Part shown: piece after piece, positions 11,301-22,790 of the stretch
Numbering within the stretch: position 1 is the stretch's first letter
Layout of the letters: every line of letters begins with the position of its first letter
Assembly: GCF_000699445.3 (NCBI RefSeq)
Contig: NC_067198.1
Location: 38,787,523 to 38,851,522, forward strand
DNA length: 64,000 nt
Source: Schistosoma haematobium
Lineage: Eukaryota > Platyhelminthes > Trematoda > Strigeidida > Schistosomatidae
Direction: 5' to 3'
Made by a program: the position numbers and the translations under genes
The notes under the pieces: generated by a model
Database searches by the model: none
What the model was told of the DNA's origin: nothing
The model's input: the letters and a program-made list of their open reading frames with translations, nothing else

Positions 11301-14300
11301 AACTCCCATTTACTTACTTACTTACGCCTGTTACTCCCAATGGAGCATAGGCCGCCGACCAGCATTCTCCAACCCACTCTGTCCTGGGCCTTCCCTTCTA
11401 GTTCCATCCAATTATTGTTCATTTTTCTCATGTCTATCTCCATTTCTCGGTGTAATGTGTTCTTTGGTCTTCCTCTTTTCCTTTGGCCTTGAGGACTCCA
11501 TGTGAGGGCTTGTCTTGTGACACAGTTGGGTGCTTTCCTCAATATGTGTCCTATTCACTTCCAGCGCTTCTTCCTGATTTCTTCCTCCGCTGGAATCTGC
11601 TTTGTTCCCTCCCACAGTAGGTTGTTGCTGATAGTGTCTGGTCAACGGATCCGAAGTATTTTGCGTAGACAGCTGTTAATAAACACTTGTATCTTCTGGA
11701 TGATGGCTTTCGTAGTTTTCCAGGTTTCTGCCCCATACAGTAGAACTCTCTTGACATTTGTATTGAAAATCCTGACCTTAGTGTTGGTTGACAGATGCTT
11801 TGAGTTCCAGATGTTCCTCAGTTGTAAATATGCTGCTCTTGCTTTGCCGATCCGCATCAGATCCACCCTGTTCATCAACTCCCACTTAACCAAGCGCTAA
11901 TCAATATTTATAGTTACACGAAAGTAAGTTACAGACATGAGATGAGTAATGGGATAAGGAATGTACACACACCTACGCGCTCATATAAAAACAGTCAAGA
12001 TTGATAAGCGAATAAATAACAAGGTCAGAATGTTACCCAAGTAGAATGAATGAAATGGTCTGTCCGAAACCTAGAATAAGATATATGGGTTTAACATAAT
12101 AACCGACACTACAACTCTTAAGCTGGATGTACCTACATTTCAGAGTTGATATTCACTCTGAGACTCCAACTCATTACTATTCACTTCAAACGTCATCGCA
12201 TTTGAAGATTTAAGTAAACAATACCAAGTGAATTTAAACTTCATCCCATCACATAAGCAACTGTCTATCAGGACTCAATAGCTATGTGTCCCAAAAGTGA
12301 ATATCAACTGTGATATGCAGATACATCCAACTGATAAGTCCCAAATAGAACGAAACATGTGTTCTGATTTCCACTGCTAGTCACTATCAATCTTAACTTA
12401 TTTATTTTATAATTTCAAAGCAGAATATCTCTATTTTTAGATCATTATCAATATTCTTTTCTATCGAAATATAAATACATCACAAGTAATACTTCTTATA
12501 ACGAAACAGACCGATTTCATCTGTTGTTACAACTTTTTTTCACATAAGCAATATACATGTATATCGTTTCGTGATTTGTTTACCGTACACATGAACTAAG
12601 CTAATGGCTGATCATTTAAAATGATCTGATTACTAAATTACTTTAATTATTTAAATATAACATCTAACATTAGTTTATCAATAATAATTCATACATGTAA
12701 ATACCTTTATGTTTTTGCATAAATATTAAGTAAAACGAAAGAAGAAACAAACAAACAATCCGGGTTCCAATCAATTATCATTTATATTTCTTTTATCTTT
12801 GAAATAACTGGACATATAAATTAAAAGAAAAGAAGACATAGTAACTATTAAAAAAAATTAATGATTGGCACATGGATATGAAATATCATTAGAGACAAAT
12901 AAGCGGGATTTTTCGATCTTAGTAAGTTATTATTATTTTTTGGGAACTAAAGTAAATCCTAACAAGTAATCCTATGTAGATAGTAGTTAGTTAGATGTGT
13001 TCCAATTACCCACTTCCTAATAAATAGACCATAAGTAACATGCAAATCAAAATAATATTTATGATTGAATACATTTAATATGCATATACATATATAGTTA
13101 ATAATTATTCAATGAGAGGTAATGTTTGTTTGTTTTTTTTGGACTTGGAAACACTCTCTAGGTACCCGTATAATGAAATAATTTTGATGAATAAGGATTA
13201 AATTACTCTAATATGATAATTATAGCAAAAAAATCTGTAATATATAATAATTATGTTTATTAGCATAGTTAAAGTGCATTGCTTTTTTTATAATGAGGTA
13301 GCACAAAAAGATGAATACTAACACTAGGTGACATGAAACATTGATAAGATTGTATACAACTAGTACATTTATACGAATATTGAGGTATTTGATTAAACAT
13401 GTGGCTGATTAATGTTAGGTTTAATAAAGTTTAAATCATTTAATGAGGTTTGTAAGCCCCTAGTTACTGGAATATTTAAGGTATCTTTTAAGCTTTTTGC
13501 ATTTAAAATGTGACAATTTTAATCGATATACTACTGAATCACTTTACGTATGTTAGTTATCAAATTAACAGAAAGTTATTCAACACAGTTATTCTTATTT
13601 TGTTTTAAAAAAAGTGTTATTAGATCTGATTCGGATTGAAGAAACGATAGTAAACCTTAGGAATCGTAATTAACTTTCTTAAAACAATGTAATCTCTCTA
13701 TCTGGTGTGAACTGTCCAGTCTAATATCTAACTCTTTAATAGTCTAGTGTAATTGAGGTCATGAACTGATCAGTGTTAGACCACCAATAAAACCTGGAAG
13801 CACTAATTGGCCACTTCGTCCTAGTATCGGACTTCCTATCAGCATGCATCCTCGATCCCGCATTTGAGACTCGAATCCACGACCATACGTCATGTGCGCT
13901 TATGTTCAACACCTAGATCACTGAGCCGGCATCCAATGATGTTTATGTCTAATTTTAACCAATCTAAGACATTGTGCGACCATCTCACATCGTCTTACAC
14001 TCGACACGGTTGAACTTCACTGGTCAATGGTTTCTTGCTGAAATTCCTAAGATTATTTCTCTAGATTATTGGTTTAACACTGATCCACTCAAGAACTCAA
14101 TGAAACTCAACAATCTCCACAATCCTATACTGATAATAATCCAGTGGTTATGAAAAACTCTGATTGATCTTGATCACATAAATATGAGTTTAATTAAGTG
14201 CGATAACCACTTTACTTGATATCTTAAAATGTAACACGATAACAACTTATAATGGTTATAGTGATTCATTTACTATTTTCATCTGTTATTCTAAGCTTGA

Positions 14301-17300
14301 TCTTAACATGTATGAGATTATTCTTTGAAAAGATCATTAATCAACCAATTCACTCTGATCAATCTAACCTTCTACTTTCAAAATAATATTTTATATCCTT
14401 GAAATAATATTGATTGAAATATGGTTCATTTTTTGTTACTATTTAATAAGTAGATCGGGGTAAGAGAATGCTTACATACACTGCTTTACAGAATTTGGGG
14501 CTGAAACTTGGAGAACTACTACAACCAAAATCAAGAAGGTACAAGTATTTATAAATAGTTGTCTACGCAAGATATTCAACATCCATTGGCCAGATACCAC
14601 CATCAACAGCCTAATGTGGGAGAGAACAAACCAGGTTCCAGATGAAGGAAAACATTAGGAAAAGACGATGGAAATGGATAGGATATACATTATGCAAATC
14701 ATCAAACTGCATCACGAGACAAGCCCTAACTTGGAATCCTGAAGGGAAACGGAAAAGAGGAAGGCCAAAGAACATATTACGTCGGTAAATAGAAGCATAT
14801 ATGAAAAGGATGAATAGGAACTGGAAAGAGCTGGAAAGGATTGCCCAGGACAGGGTTGGATGGAGAATGCTGGTGAGCAGCCTATGCTCCTCCACGAGGA
14901 GTAACAGGCACAAGTAAGTAAGTTTACAGAATTACTTTTATGAATCAGAATAATAATAATCAATTGATTTAATAACCAAAAAACAGTTAGCTTTAAATAA
15001 CAAGAAATCACTTACATTTTTTAGGTAAATTTAAAATAATCTTCCTTTCTCTATTCATCTTACTTTCATCTTTTAAATTATAATTTGAATTAAGTTTATT
15101 CATTGTAAATGAACAATTCGATTGTAATCGATCATGTTTTAAATGACCAGAATATATAGATGACATTTTTGTGAATGATGTAGAATGGAATAGATTTTTC
15201 TTAATCAAAATATTATTTTCATCATTTTCCATTGGAACATCTTCATTACAATTTTCATCTTCATCATTATCATTATCATCAACATAATCATTATGATTTG
15301 AATTTGTATCAGAATTTGTATTGATATCTTTCCAAGTTATTTCATCTTTTGAATGAGATTGAATAATTTCTTGTAAGAAATGTATATAACCAATTGCTAA
15401 TCTAAGTGTATCTACTTTAGATAAACGTTTCTCATAGGGTAATGTTGGTATATGGGATCTTAAACCTTTGTTTATTTTGTTTTTAAGAAAAAAAAAGAAA
15501 AACAAGAAAACATTTTATTCATTTAGATTGAATAATTGCTTATGATAATTAACTATATACATAGATAGGTTGATAAATGCTTAATATATAATATTTATTT
15601 GAGTCTTTTCATTGATCTTTACGACTGTAATTGATCAGTAGCCAAGTGGATAACGTAATGATGTTTGAAGTGAACGGTACCGGGTTTTAGTCCTGGAGTG
15701 AATATCATCAACTCTGAAATGCAGGTACATCCATCTGACGAGTCCCACGAGTCCACTGTTATATGATTATTGATTTAAAGAATGGGTTTTTTGTAAACTA
15801 TCCATTTAGTTAAACACCTATTTAAACAAATGAGTTTCTATATATTCTAAGAAATAATTTGCCTTTATCTTGTTAGTGTTTATTATGAAAATGTATATTC
15901 AACAGTGAAAACATCTGATGTTGAGTTAATCAAAATGTCACTAAGCTTTTGTTGAACTGTTTCAAGTACGAAAAATTAGCTGCAGTTATTGATACTCGCT
16001 CTTTTCTGTTACTCATGAACAGTCAACAAATATGTTCCATGTTGTTATATTGAAATAGAATCTTAGTAACAAGCTGACTAGTGAGATACACAATAAACGT
16101 GGTTTAACTATCTATCCTATTGAGTTATCTGTATTATTGTTGCAAAAATTCATGTTTAATTAATAATTGATAAGACTTAAAATGTTTGATAAAATTGTGA
16201 TATAAACACAATTAGTCTATTTAAACGAAAAATGTATATGAGCACACAAATACGCCTAATGTTGACATATAATAGCTCGATTATTTCTATTTACTTATCA
16301 CAACAGTATAACTAAATATATTCTGAAGAAGTGACTTACATGAAGTCACGAAACATCAGAAATACAATTTTTTCTACTCATTAGGATATAACAAAACATA
16401 TATTTATTATTTACATATTTCCAGAGGAGTTTGGTGGATATCATAGTGATTTAATAGTTGAGATCATGAGTCAGTTGAAGCTAGACCACCATGGAAAACC
16501 TAGAAGTACTGGACGGCCGTTTTGTCCTAGTATGGAACTCCTCAACCGAACGCATCTACGATCTCGCCTCGAGAGATTTGAACCCACGACTTATCACTCT
16601 CGCGCGCAAGCGCCTAACCACTGGGCCACTAAGCCACCATCCAACAGTGTTAATGTCTAACTTCAACTAATCTATGAAATTGAGCCACTATTCACCATTG
16701 TCATCAGTACTTCGAAGTTTTTCATGGTGGTCTAACTTCAACTGACTCATGAATTCAACTATTAAATTTACATATTTGTTTTAAAAATATTTAAAACAAT
16801 TAGTCCCTCTGATAAACTTCGTCTTCTCATTGCATTATTGAAATTTAAAAATATTTACTTGACAGTTCACCCCTTCCCCACCTTACTTCATTATAATTGG
16901 TACATGTAAAATTACCTTTCAAAAAAAGGGTGGGGGAGTATTTTTGTTTTACTTATATGTATAGATGGAATGAATGTTAACTTTTATTCATTCAATTTTT
17001 TTTATTTTTTAATCAATGTAACCGAATAGTTCATCTTTTTTTCTCTCTTTAGAAACATCTGTCATCCTGTTTTCTTTTTCTCTTGTCTTATGATTTAAAC
17101 AGTTTTACTTTGTCACAACAACAACAACAACGAAAAAAAGGTGAAAATGTTACACATTTTAGAATAGAAGTTACGTTTATTTATTATTTATCTATAAAAC
17201 GATTAGTATCAATTCAGAAAAGAAGAAACAAAAAACAACCGGTAATGTTTACATTATCAACTAATTTGGCTAACCTTCAAATGCTTTATTAATTGATTGC

Positions 17301-17577
17301 ATTCGTCTACGTTCACGCATATTCGCTGCTTGTCTTTGAAATGAATGTAAATTATGATTCTTTAAACGTCCAGTTTTCCTTATATTCATAATTTTAATAC
17401 GATTTGATCGATATAATAATTTATTATTTGATCTTATTGTAGATAATGATCTTATTCTATTATGTATATTAGTAGTAGTATTAGTAGTAGTATCATTACT
17501 ATTGAATGAAATACTTGAACCATTTGATGATTCATTATCTAAATCATATAAGAATTCATTAGAATTATCATAATTTC

Positions 17578-17610
<33 letters not shown>

Positions 17611-18240
17611 TTAAGATATTTGATTGTATCAAGTTTGTATTGAATGGTAATATAATATTATGATTATGTTTCATATCATTATGAAGAGATTTCAATAGAT
17701 TTGTATTGAGATATCTACTATTACTATCATAATCATTATCATTAAGATGACTACTATTATTACTATCAGTAGTATTAGTATTATTATTATTGTTATTAAA
17801 TACTGAACTCGACCATGTATTGTAATCGATTGGTGTACATTGATGATGATCAAGCGTATAGTTTGAAGAATTACATAATTGTATTGTATTAGAATCAATT
17901 ACTTCAGAATTGAAATATTTGTCATTTAAATTAAATGATTCGTTATTTGATTCGAGATTAAAATTACTTAAAGGTAATTTAGATATTAATTTATGTGTTG
18001 TCAAGTTAATAGACTGTTGTATAGGTGTAATGAATGACTGATTCATATTATGTGTGGTTAATTGTTGTTGTTGCTGTTGTGTTTGATTTGTCCAATATTG
18101 TTTAATATTATTAGTAGTATTAGTAGTATTTGTAGAAGTGGTAATCATTTCATTATGATAATTATCCATAATAGGTGTAAACCAATGTTGAATAGAATTA
18201 CGTAGAATTGAAACTGGTAAAGATTTAGCATCGAATGTCA
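8061..18240 (-). CDS. ptf1a: PTF1A/Fer1-family bHLH transcription factor, three recognised exons
   Basis: Exons join 18240-17275, 15465-15016 and 8305-8061; phases agree at both junctions (1/2 and 1/2). The product is about 553 residues from the exon edge, or 529 from the in-frame ATG at 18169. The bHLH reads [20 protein letters not shown] in exon 1, then [20 protein letters not shown] and a second helix in exon 2. That is almost residue-for-residue the PTF1A/Fer1 signature. The last exon carries [12 protein letters not shown] and [11 protein letters not shown], matching the two C-terminal tryptophan boxes of vertebrate PTF1A that bind RBPJ. The family heterodimerises with E proteins on E-boxes in the nucleus and specifies pancreatic and neural fates in vertebrates; its role in flukes is not inferable here. 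The N-terminal half is low-complexity Asn/Ser/Thr. The upstream edge at 18240 has an acceptor-like TTTACAG, so an earlier exon may be missing. Confidence 0.88.
10066..10285 (+). repeat. Family B SINE with tRNA-like head and decayed hammerhead
   Basis: tRNA-like boxes (tggtctaggggttaatc, gttcgaatct) are followed by a degraded hammerhead (ctgctaaggaatccc ... ggacaaaac) and the family tail ending cacaaaacccc. The core substitutions (CTAAGGA, CAAAA) predict no cleavage. Confidence 0.75.
11086..12113 (-). repeat. LTR (long variant) with 4-bp duplication, itself interrupted
   Basis: Matches the LTR at 4123-4571. Flanked by ACTC at 11082-11085 and 12114-12117, so it is a solo LTR. About 460 bp remain once the RTE insert at 11311-11877 is removed. 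Confidence 0.8.
11311..11877 (-). mobile_element. 5'-truncated RTE retrotransposon fragment
   Basis: Minus strand encodes the C-terminal end of the RTE protein ([33 protein letters not shown]) with a frameshift, ending in the TAAG-type tail. Flanks share AACTCCCA, a target-site duplication within the host LTR. Confidence 0.85.
13755..14060 (-). repeat. Family B SINE
   Basis: Reverse copy: tail (agaccaccaataaaacctggaagcac as its complement), hammerhead remnant around 13810-13835, and tRNA-like boxes to 13930. The body extends to about 14060. Confidence 0.65.
14496..14922 (+). mobile_element. 5'-truncated RTE fragment, 11-bp duplication, 93 bp from ptf1a exon 2
   Basis: Encodes the terminal part of the RTE protein (GAETWRT... 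to the TAAGTAAG tail) with disruptions. Flanked by TTTACAGAATT at 14485-14495 and 14923-14933, a perfect duplication, so it is a fairly young insertion. It lies in antisense orientation in ptf1a intron 2. Confidence 0.88.
15016..15465 (-). CDS. ptf1a: ptf1a middle exon completing the bHLH
   Basis: Starts after acceptor AACAAAG and completes the split Gly codon of FEG. It encodes the loop and helix 2 ([20 protein letters not shown]), then an Asp/Asn/Glu-rich linker, and ends at [10 protein letters not shown] before donor GTAAGT. Reading through the donor gives a stop four bases later, which could mislead a single-exon prediction. Confidence 0.88.
15610..15770 (+). repeat. Sm-alpha SINE, hammerhead truncated
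   Basis: tRNA-like boxes (agtagccaagtggataacg, gggttttagtcc) followed by ctgacgagtccc. The sequence then leaves the family before the GAAAC half, so the ribozyme is incomplete. In ptf1a intron 1, upstream of exon 2. Confidence 0.7.
16430..16745 (-). repeat. Family B SINE in ptf1a intron 1
   Basis: Reverse copy with tail, hammerhead remnant (ggccgttttgtcc ... ctcctcaac as complement) and tRNA-like region (gatttgaacccacgac). After the head a short forward tail piece (gtttttcatggtggtcta) appears at 16715-16745, another partial inverted composite. Confidence 0.75.
17275..18240 (-). CDS. ptf1a: ptf1a large N-terminal exon
   Basis: 966 nt, ends AAG before donor GTTAGC. Rich in Asn, Ser, Thr and Gln, with poly-Asn and poly-Gln runs; only the last 25 or so residues (bHLH basic region and helix 1) are alignable. 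The first complete codon follows a splitting TG; the first in-frame ATG is at 18169. Either translation starts there or an upstream exon exists beyond the RTE insertion. Confidence 0.85.
17579..17608. repeat. (ATT)n microsatellite inside coding sequence
   Basis: Encodes a run of 11 Asn in the ptf1a N-terminal exon. Likely length-polymorphic. Confidence 0.85.
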
Positions 18241-18339
18241 CTGTAAATTAAAATGTATGATATATAGTTACTAAATTATATCATGGTTAATACTATTAAG
18301 TACTGTTAAAAATTAATGGTATTCTCTATTGTGATTTTA

Positions 18340-21300
18340 ACTCCGCCTGTAGCTCTTATAGGGTTGCCGCCGGTCCCAAGCCCGGGTAAAGGAGGAGGGT
18401 TGGGCATGGGGTTAGCGTACCCATCCCGTAGAAAACTAACTCGCTAAAAAACGCTTACCAGAAAAAATAATCCAAACCATTTTAACTCTGCCCTGGGAGT
18501 TAGAAGGTCTTCATTTAGAAGAATTATGACCCTTCATGGTGAAAGCCGAGTTCCTTCGGAAGCCACGAGGCCGATGCCCCTTCTAACAACCAGAGCAAAA
18601 ATTTTTATAGGTACATGGAACGTTCGAACAATGTGGGAAACCGGGAAGACCAGTCAAATATCAATGGAAATGAGGAGATACAACTTAGCAGTACTGGGAA
18701 TCAGCGAAACTCACTGGACCCAAGCTGGACAGAAAAGGTTAGCTACGGGAGAGATGCTGCTATACTCCGGTCACGAAGAGGAAAATGCTCCACACACTCA
18801 GGGAGTCGCTCTTATGCTGTCCAAAGTAGCACGAAATGCACTTGTAGGATGGGAATCTCACGGATCCAGAATCATCAAAGCATCATTCAAAACAAAGAAG
18901 GAGGGGATCACAATGAATATTATCCAATGTTATGCACCCACCAATGATAGCAACGACGAAATCGAAGATCAATTCTACGAGCGGCTGCAGTCAGTGATAG
19001 AGAAATGCCCAAGAAAGGACCTAACTATTCTAATGGGAGATCTAAATGCCAAAGTCGGAATAGACAACACTGGATATGAAGATATTATGGGACGACATGG
19101 ACTGGGAGAGGGAAAATAAAATGGGGAAAGATTTGCAAATTTGTGTGCATTCAACAAATTGGTCATAGGAGGCACAATATTTCCACACAAGCGTATACAC
19201 AAGGCTACATGGATCTCACCGGACCACACTACAGAGAACCAAATAGATCATATTTGCATCAACAAAAAATTCCGAAGGACAATGGAAGATGTGAGAACCA
19301 GGAGAGGTGCTGACGTAGCTTCAGATCACCACCTAGTTGTAGCCAATTTGAAACTGAAGCTAAAAAAGAACTGGACAAGTGGACAAACAGCAATACAAAG
19401 GTTCAATACAGCCTTCCTTCGAGATACTGTCAAACTCAATGAATTCAAGATAGCTCTCAACAACAGGTTCCAAGCCTTACGAGATCTACTGAAAGAAGAA
19501 GAAACTACTATGGAGGACAACTGGAAAGGCATCAAGGAAGCATTAACTTCAACGTGTCAAGAGGTTCTCGGTCTAAAGAAATACCATCATAAGGAATGGA
19601 TCTCTACAGAAACACTGGACAAGATCAAAGAAACGAAGAACAAGAAGGCAGCAATAAACAACAGCCTAACACGAGCAGAGAAAGTCCAAGCACAAGCTGA
19701 ATACATAGAAGCAAACAAGCAAGTGAAGAGGAGCATTAGAGCCGACAAGAAGAAATACGTGGAAGAACTAGCAACGACGGCAGAAAAAGCTGCTATAGAA
19801 GGAAATATGAAACAGCTTTACGATACAACGAAGAAACTATCAGGGAAATACAGTAAACCAGAGAGGCCGGTCAAAGACAAAGAAGGCAGAAAAATCACCG
19901 AAATTCAACAACAGTGTAACAGATGGGTAGAATACTTCGAGGAACTCCTGAATAGGCCGGCTCCAATGAATCCACCGGACATCGAAGCAGCACACATAGA
20001 TCTTCCTATAGATGTCAATCCACCAACTACGGAAGAAATTAGAATGGCCGTCAGACAAATCAAGAACGGGAAAGCAGCGGGACCCGACAACATACCAGCT
20101 GAAGCACTGAAATCAGTCATCGAAACAACCACAAGCATGCTTTATCTTCTATTCAAAAAGATTTCGGAGGAGGAACAAGTGCCGATGGACTGGAAAGAAG
20201 GACACCTCGTCAAGATTCCAAAGAAAGGAGATCTGAGCAGATGTGAAAACTACAGAGGCATTACACTACTGTCAATACCAGGGAAAGTCTTCAACAGATT
20301 GTTGCTGAACCGGATGAAGGATGCAGTAGACGCCCAACTTCGAGATCAACAAGCTGGATTCCGTAAGGATCGATCGTGCACAGACCAAATTGCAACACTA
20401 CGGATCATCGTCGAACAATCAGTTGAGTGGAACTCATCACTATACATCAACTTCATTGATTATGAAAAGGCATTCGACAGTGTAGATAGGAGGACGTTAT
20501 GGAAACTTCTTCGACACTACGGAGTTCCTGAGAAGATTGTCAATATTATCCGGAACTCATACGACGGACTACAGTGCAAAGTAGTGCATGGAGGACAGCT
20601 GACAGATGCATTCCAAGTAAGGACCGGAGTCAGACAAGGCTGTTTACTCTCTCCCTTCTTCTTTCTTCTGGTGGTCGACTGGATTATGAAGACCTCAACA
20701 TCTGAAGGAAAACACGGAATACAGTGGACAGCTCAGAATCAATTAGACGATGTGGACTTCGCAGATGATCTAGCCCTCCTATACCATACACACGAACAGA
20801 TGCAGATGAAGACAGCCAGTGTAGCAGTAGTCTCTGCATCAGTAGGCCTCAGCATACACAAAGGGAAAACCAAGGTCCTCAAATTCAAAGCGGAGAACAG
20901 CAATCCAATCACACTTGATGGCGAAACTCTGGAAGATGTAGAGTCCTTCACATACCTGGGAAGCATCATCGATGAACAAGGAGGATCCGATGCAGACGTA
21001 AAGGCGAGGATTGGCAAAGCAAGGGTCGCATTCCTACAATTGAAGAACATATGGAACTCAAAACAACTTTCAACCAATATCAAAGTGAGAATCTTTAATA
21101 TGAACGTCAAGGCAGTTCTACTGTATGGAGCTGAAACTTGGAGAACTACAACAACCACAATCAAGAAAGTACAAGTATTTATAAATAGCTGTCTTCGCAA
21201 GATACTCAACATTCATTGGCCGGATACCATCAGCAACAGCCTTTTGTGGGAGAGAACAAACCATCTTCCAGCTGAAGAGGAAACTAGGAAAAGACGATGG

Positions 21301-21557
21301 AAATGGATAGGACATACATTACGCAAATCGTCAAACTGCATCACGAAGCAAGCCCTAACTTGGAATCCTGAAGGGAAGCGAAAAAGAGGAAGGCCAAAGA
21401 ACACATTGCGTCGGATAATAGAAGCAGATATGAAAAGGATGAATTACAACTGGACGGAGCTGGAAAGGATTGCCCAGGACAGGGTTGGATGGAGAATGCT
21501 GGTGAGCAGCCTATGCTCCTCCACGAGGAGTAACAGGCGTAAGTAAGTAAGTAAGTA
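18340..21557 (+). mobile_element. Full-length RTE-clade non-LTR retrotransposon (SR2-like)
   Basis: 3218 bp with a perfect 14-bp target-site duplication, CTATTGTGATTTTA (18326-18339 and 21558-21571). The 5' leader holds the widely conserved RTE motif (gccggtcccaagcccgg, then gagggttggg). The 3' end is a short TAAG repeat. A second copy of the 5' leader at 42232 starts at the same base, which supports this as the true 5' end. It inserted about 100 bp upstream of the ptf1a N-terminal exon, in antisense. Confidence 0.92.
18526..21546 (+). pseudogene. RTE endonuclease-reverse transcriptase (1006 codons) with one stop
   Basis: One continuous frame broken only by TAA at 19117-19119 (codon 198). 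The N-terminal AP-type endonuclease spans roughly residues 25-270: IGTWNVRTM near 28, ETHW, GDLNAKVG, and SDHHLVV at its end. It would nick target DNA. The reverse transcriptase follows, with [12 protein letters not shown] near 645, [10 protein letters not shown], and the catalytic FADD near 745. The RTE C-terminus has [13 protein letters not shown] and [13 protein letters not shown]. The stop lies inside the endonuclease domain, so this copy is not autonomous unless read through, but every other motif looks intact, implying a recent insertion. The protein would act in cis on its own RNA and could supply truncated copies seen across the window. Confidence 0.92.
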
Positions 21558-22182
21558 CTATTGTGATTTTATATTTATTAAGTTTAAATATAACTTGTAG
21601 GTTGAATTAATCTTTTTCGAGGTATTATTTGAAATCATGAAGGTGTAGATGTATGTTTCAATCTAGCATGGGAATCCTGAGCAGGATGCACCAACAACTG
21701 AGCTAGAGATCGAACCTAGAACCTTCAATTGTTTGAGTGAATGCTCGATTATTAGAATCATTAGATCAGCCTCAATGATGAATTTTAAAATTCTATCAGT
21801 ACCTGATATAGATCTACAAAATCAAGAATTCAAGTGGCATGCTTATTGTCCAGTCACTTGATACTCTTATAGATATACATTTACTAACTGAACACTGCAT
21901 ATTAATTGAAATTTCTTTGTCTAATCCTTAAAGTTCATAGAATTCTATCAACGTAATGTTGTCACTAAACTAAATTATTGAACTTCTTTATACTATTTTT
22001 TTACTTTAAGCTTCTGAATTCCCTTGACAGAAAGCTTTACAATTAGATTTCATGATAGTTAGCACTTATCAAACAAAGAGTATTTAATTTTCAAGAAGTA
22101 AACGTTTAAATGTTGAGCAAAAAGTATTATATGACTTAATTCTATGGCTTGAATTATTTTTTTTCTGGTTAGTGTTTTTTTA

Positions 22183-22790
22183 GCGAGTTCCACTGATAAA
22201 CATGGTGGATCTGATGTAGATGTGAAGGCGTGGATCGACAAAGCAACACTAGCATATCTACAACTGAAGAATATCTGGAACTCAAAATAACTGTCTGTCA
22301 ATCAACACCAAAGTCAGAATTTTCAATACAAATGTCAAGAGAGTTCTACTGTATGGAGTGGAAACTTGGAAAACTACGAAATCCATCATCTGGAAGGTAC
22401 AGGTGTTTATTAATAGTTGTCTACGCAAAATACTTCGGATCCGTTGGTTGGACACTATCAGCAACAACCTACTGTGGGAGGGAACAAAGCAGATTCCAGC
22501 GGAGGAAGAAATCAGGAAGAAGCGCTGGAAGTGGATAGGACATACATTGAGGAAAGCACCCAACTGTGTCACAAGACAAGCCCTCACATGGAGTCCTCAA
22601 GGCCAAAGGAAAAGAGGAAGACCAAAGAACACATTACACCGAGAAATGGAGATAGACATGAGAAAAATGAACAATAATTGGATGGAACTAGAAGGGAAGG
22701 CCCAGGACAGAGTGGGTTGGAGAATGCTGGTCGGCGGCCTATGCTCCATTGGGAGTAACAGGCGTAATTAAGTAAGTGAGTAAGCAAGTA
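22183..22790 (+). mobile_element. 5'-truncated RTE fragment
   Basis: Begins near the motif equal to ggaggatccgatg of the full element and ends with TAAG-type repeats (taagtaagtgagtaagcaag). The protein track [15 protein letters not shown] to RMLVGGLCS is readable with frameshifts. It is closer to the 11311 copy ([15 protein letters not shown]) than to the full element, indicating at least two RTE subfamilies. No clear duplication seen. Confidence 0.85.

Larger units (their letters stand above)
11030..12405. repeat. Sm-alpha SINE, inverted composite, split by an LTR insertion
   Basis: Left part 11030-11085 is the reversed hammerhead arm (gtgcgtttcgttccacttgagactc). The right part 12118-12405 resumes with aagctggatgtacct and ends with a forward, damaged hammerhead (ctgataagtcccaaatagaacgaaac). 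The two parts join across the ACTC duplication of the LTR. Confidence 0.75.
8306..15015 (-). other. ptf1a intron 2 (6.7 kb), repeat-filled
   Basis: Donor GTAAGT at 15015 immediately after codon AAA+T; acceptor AG at 8307-8306. It contains a family B SINE (10066), the nested insertion (11030-12405), another SINE (13755) and an RTE fragment (14496). 8306-10065, 10286-11029 and 12406-13754 show only AT-rich unique-looking sequence. Confidence 0.75.

Noticed and set aside
11502..11900. 132-codon open frame on +
   Set aside because: Antisense of the RTE fragment; the RTE C-terminal region regularly opens a complementary frame (also at 20739, 22282, 29737 and 61659).
15008..15015. Stop codon right after the ptf1a bHLH exon as the gene end
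   Set aside because: A strong GTAAGT donor precedes it and the 8061-8305 exon continues the family-specific C-terminus in exact phase.
17083..17292. 69-codon open frame beginning with a Gln-rich run
   Set aside because: Lies in ptf1a intron 1 on the opposite strand and reaches antisense over the exon; no motif.
18230..18245. Spliced-leader trans-splice acceptor as ptf1a 5' end
   Set aside because: The acceptor is there, but joining a leader ending in ATG to TGACATTC would create an immediate stop, so it does not provide the start codon.
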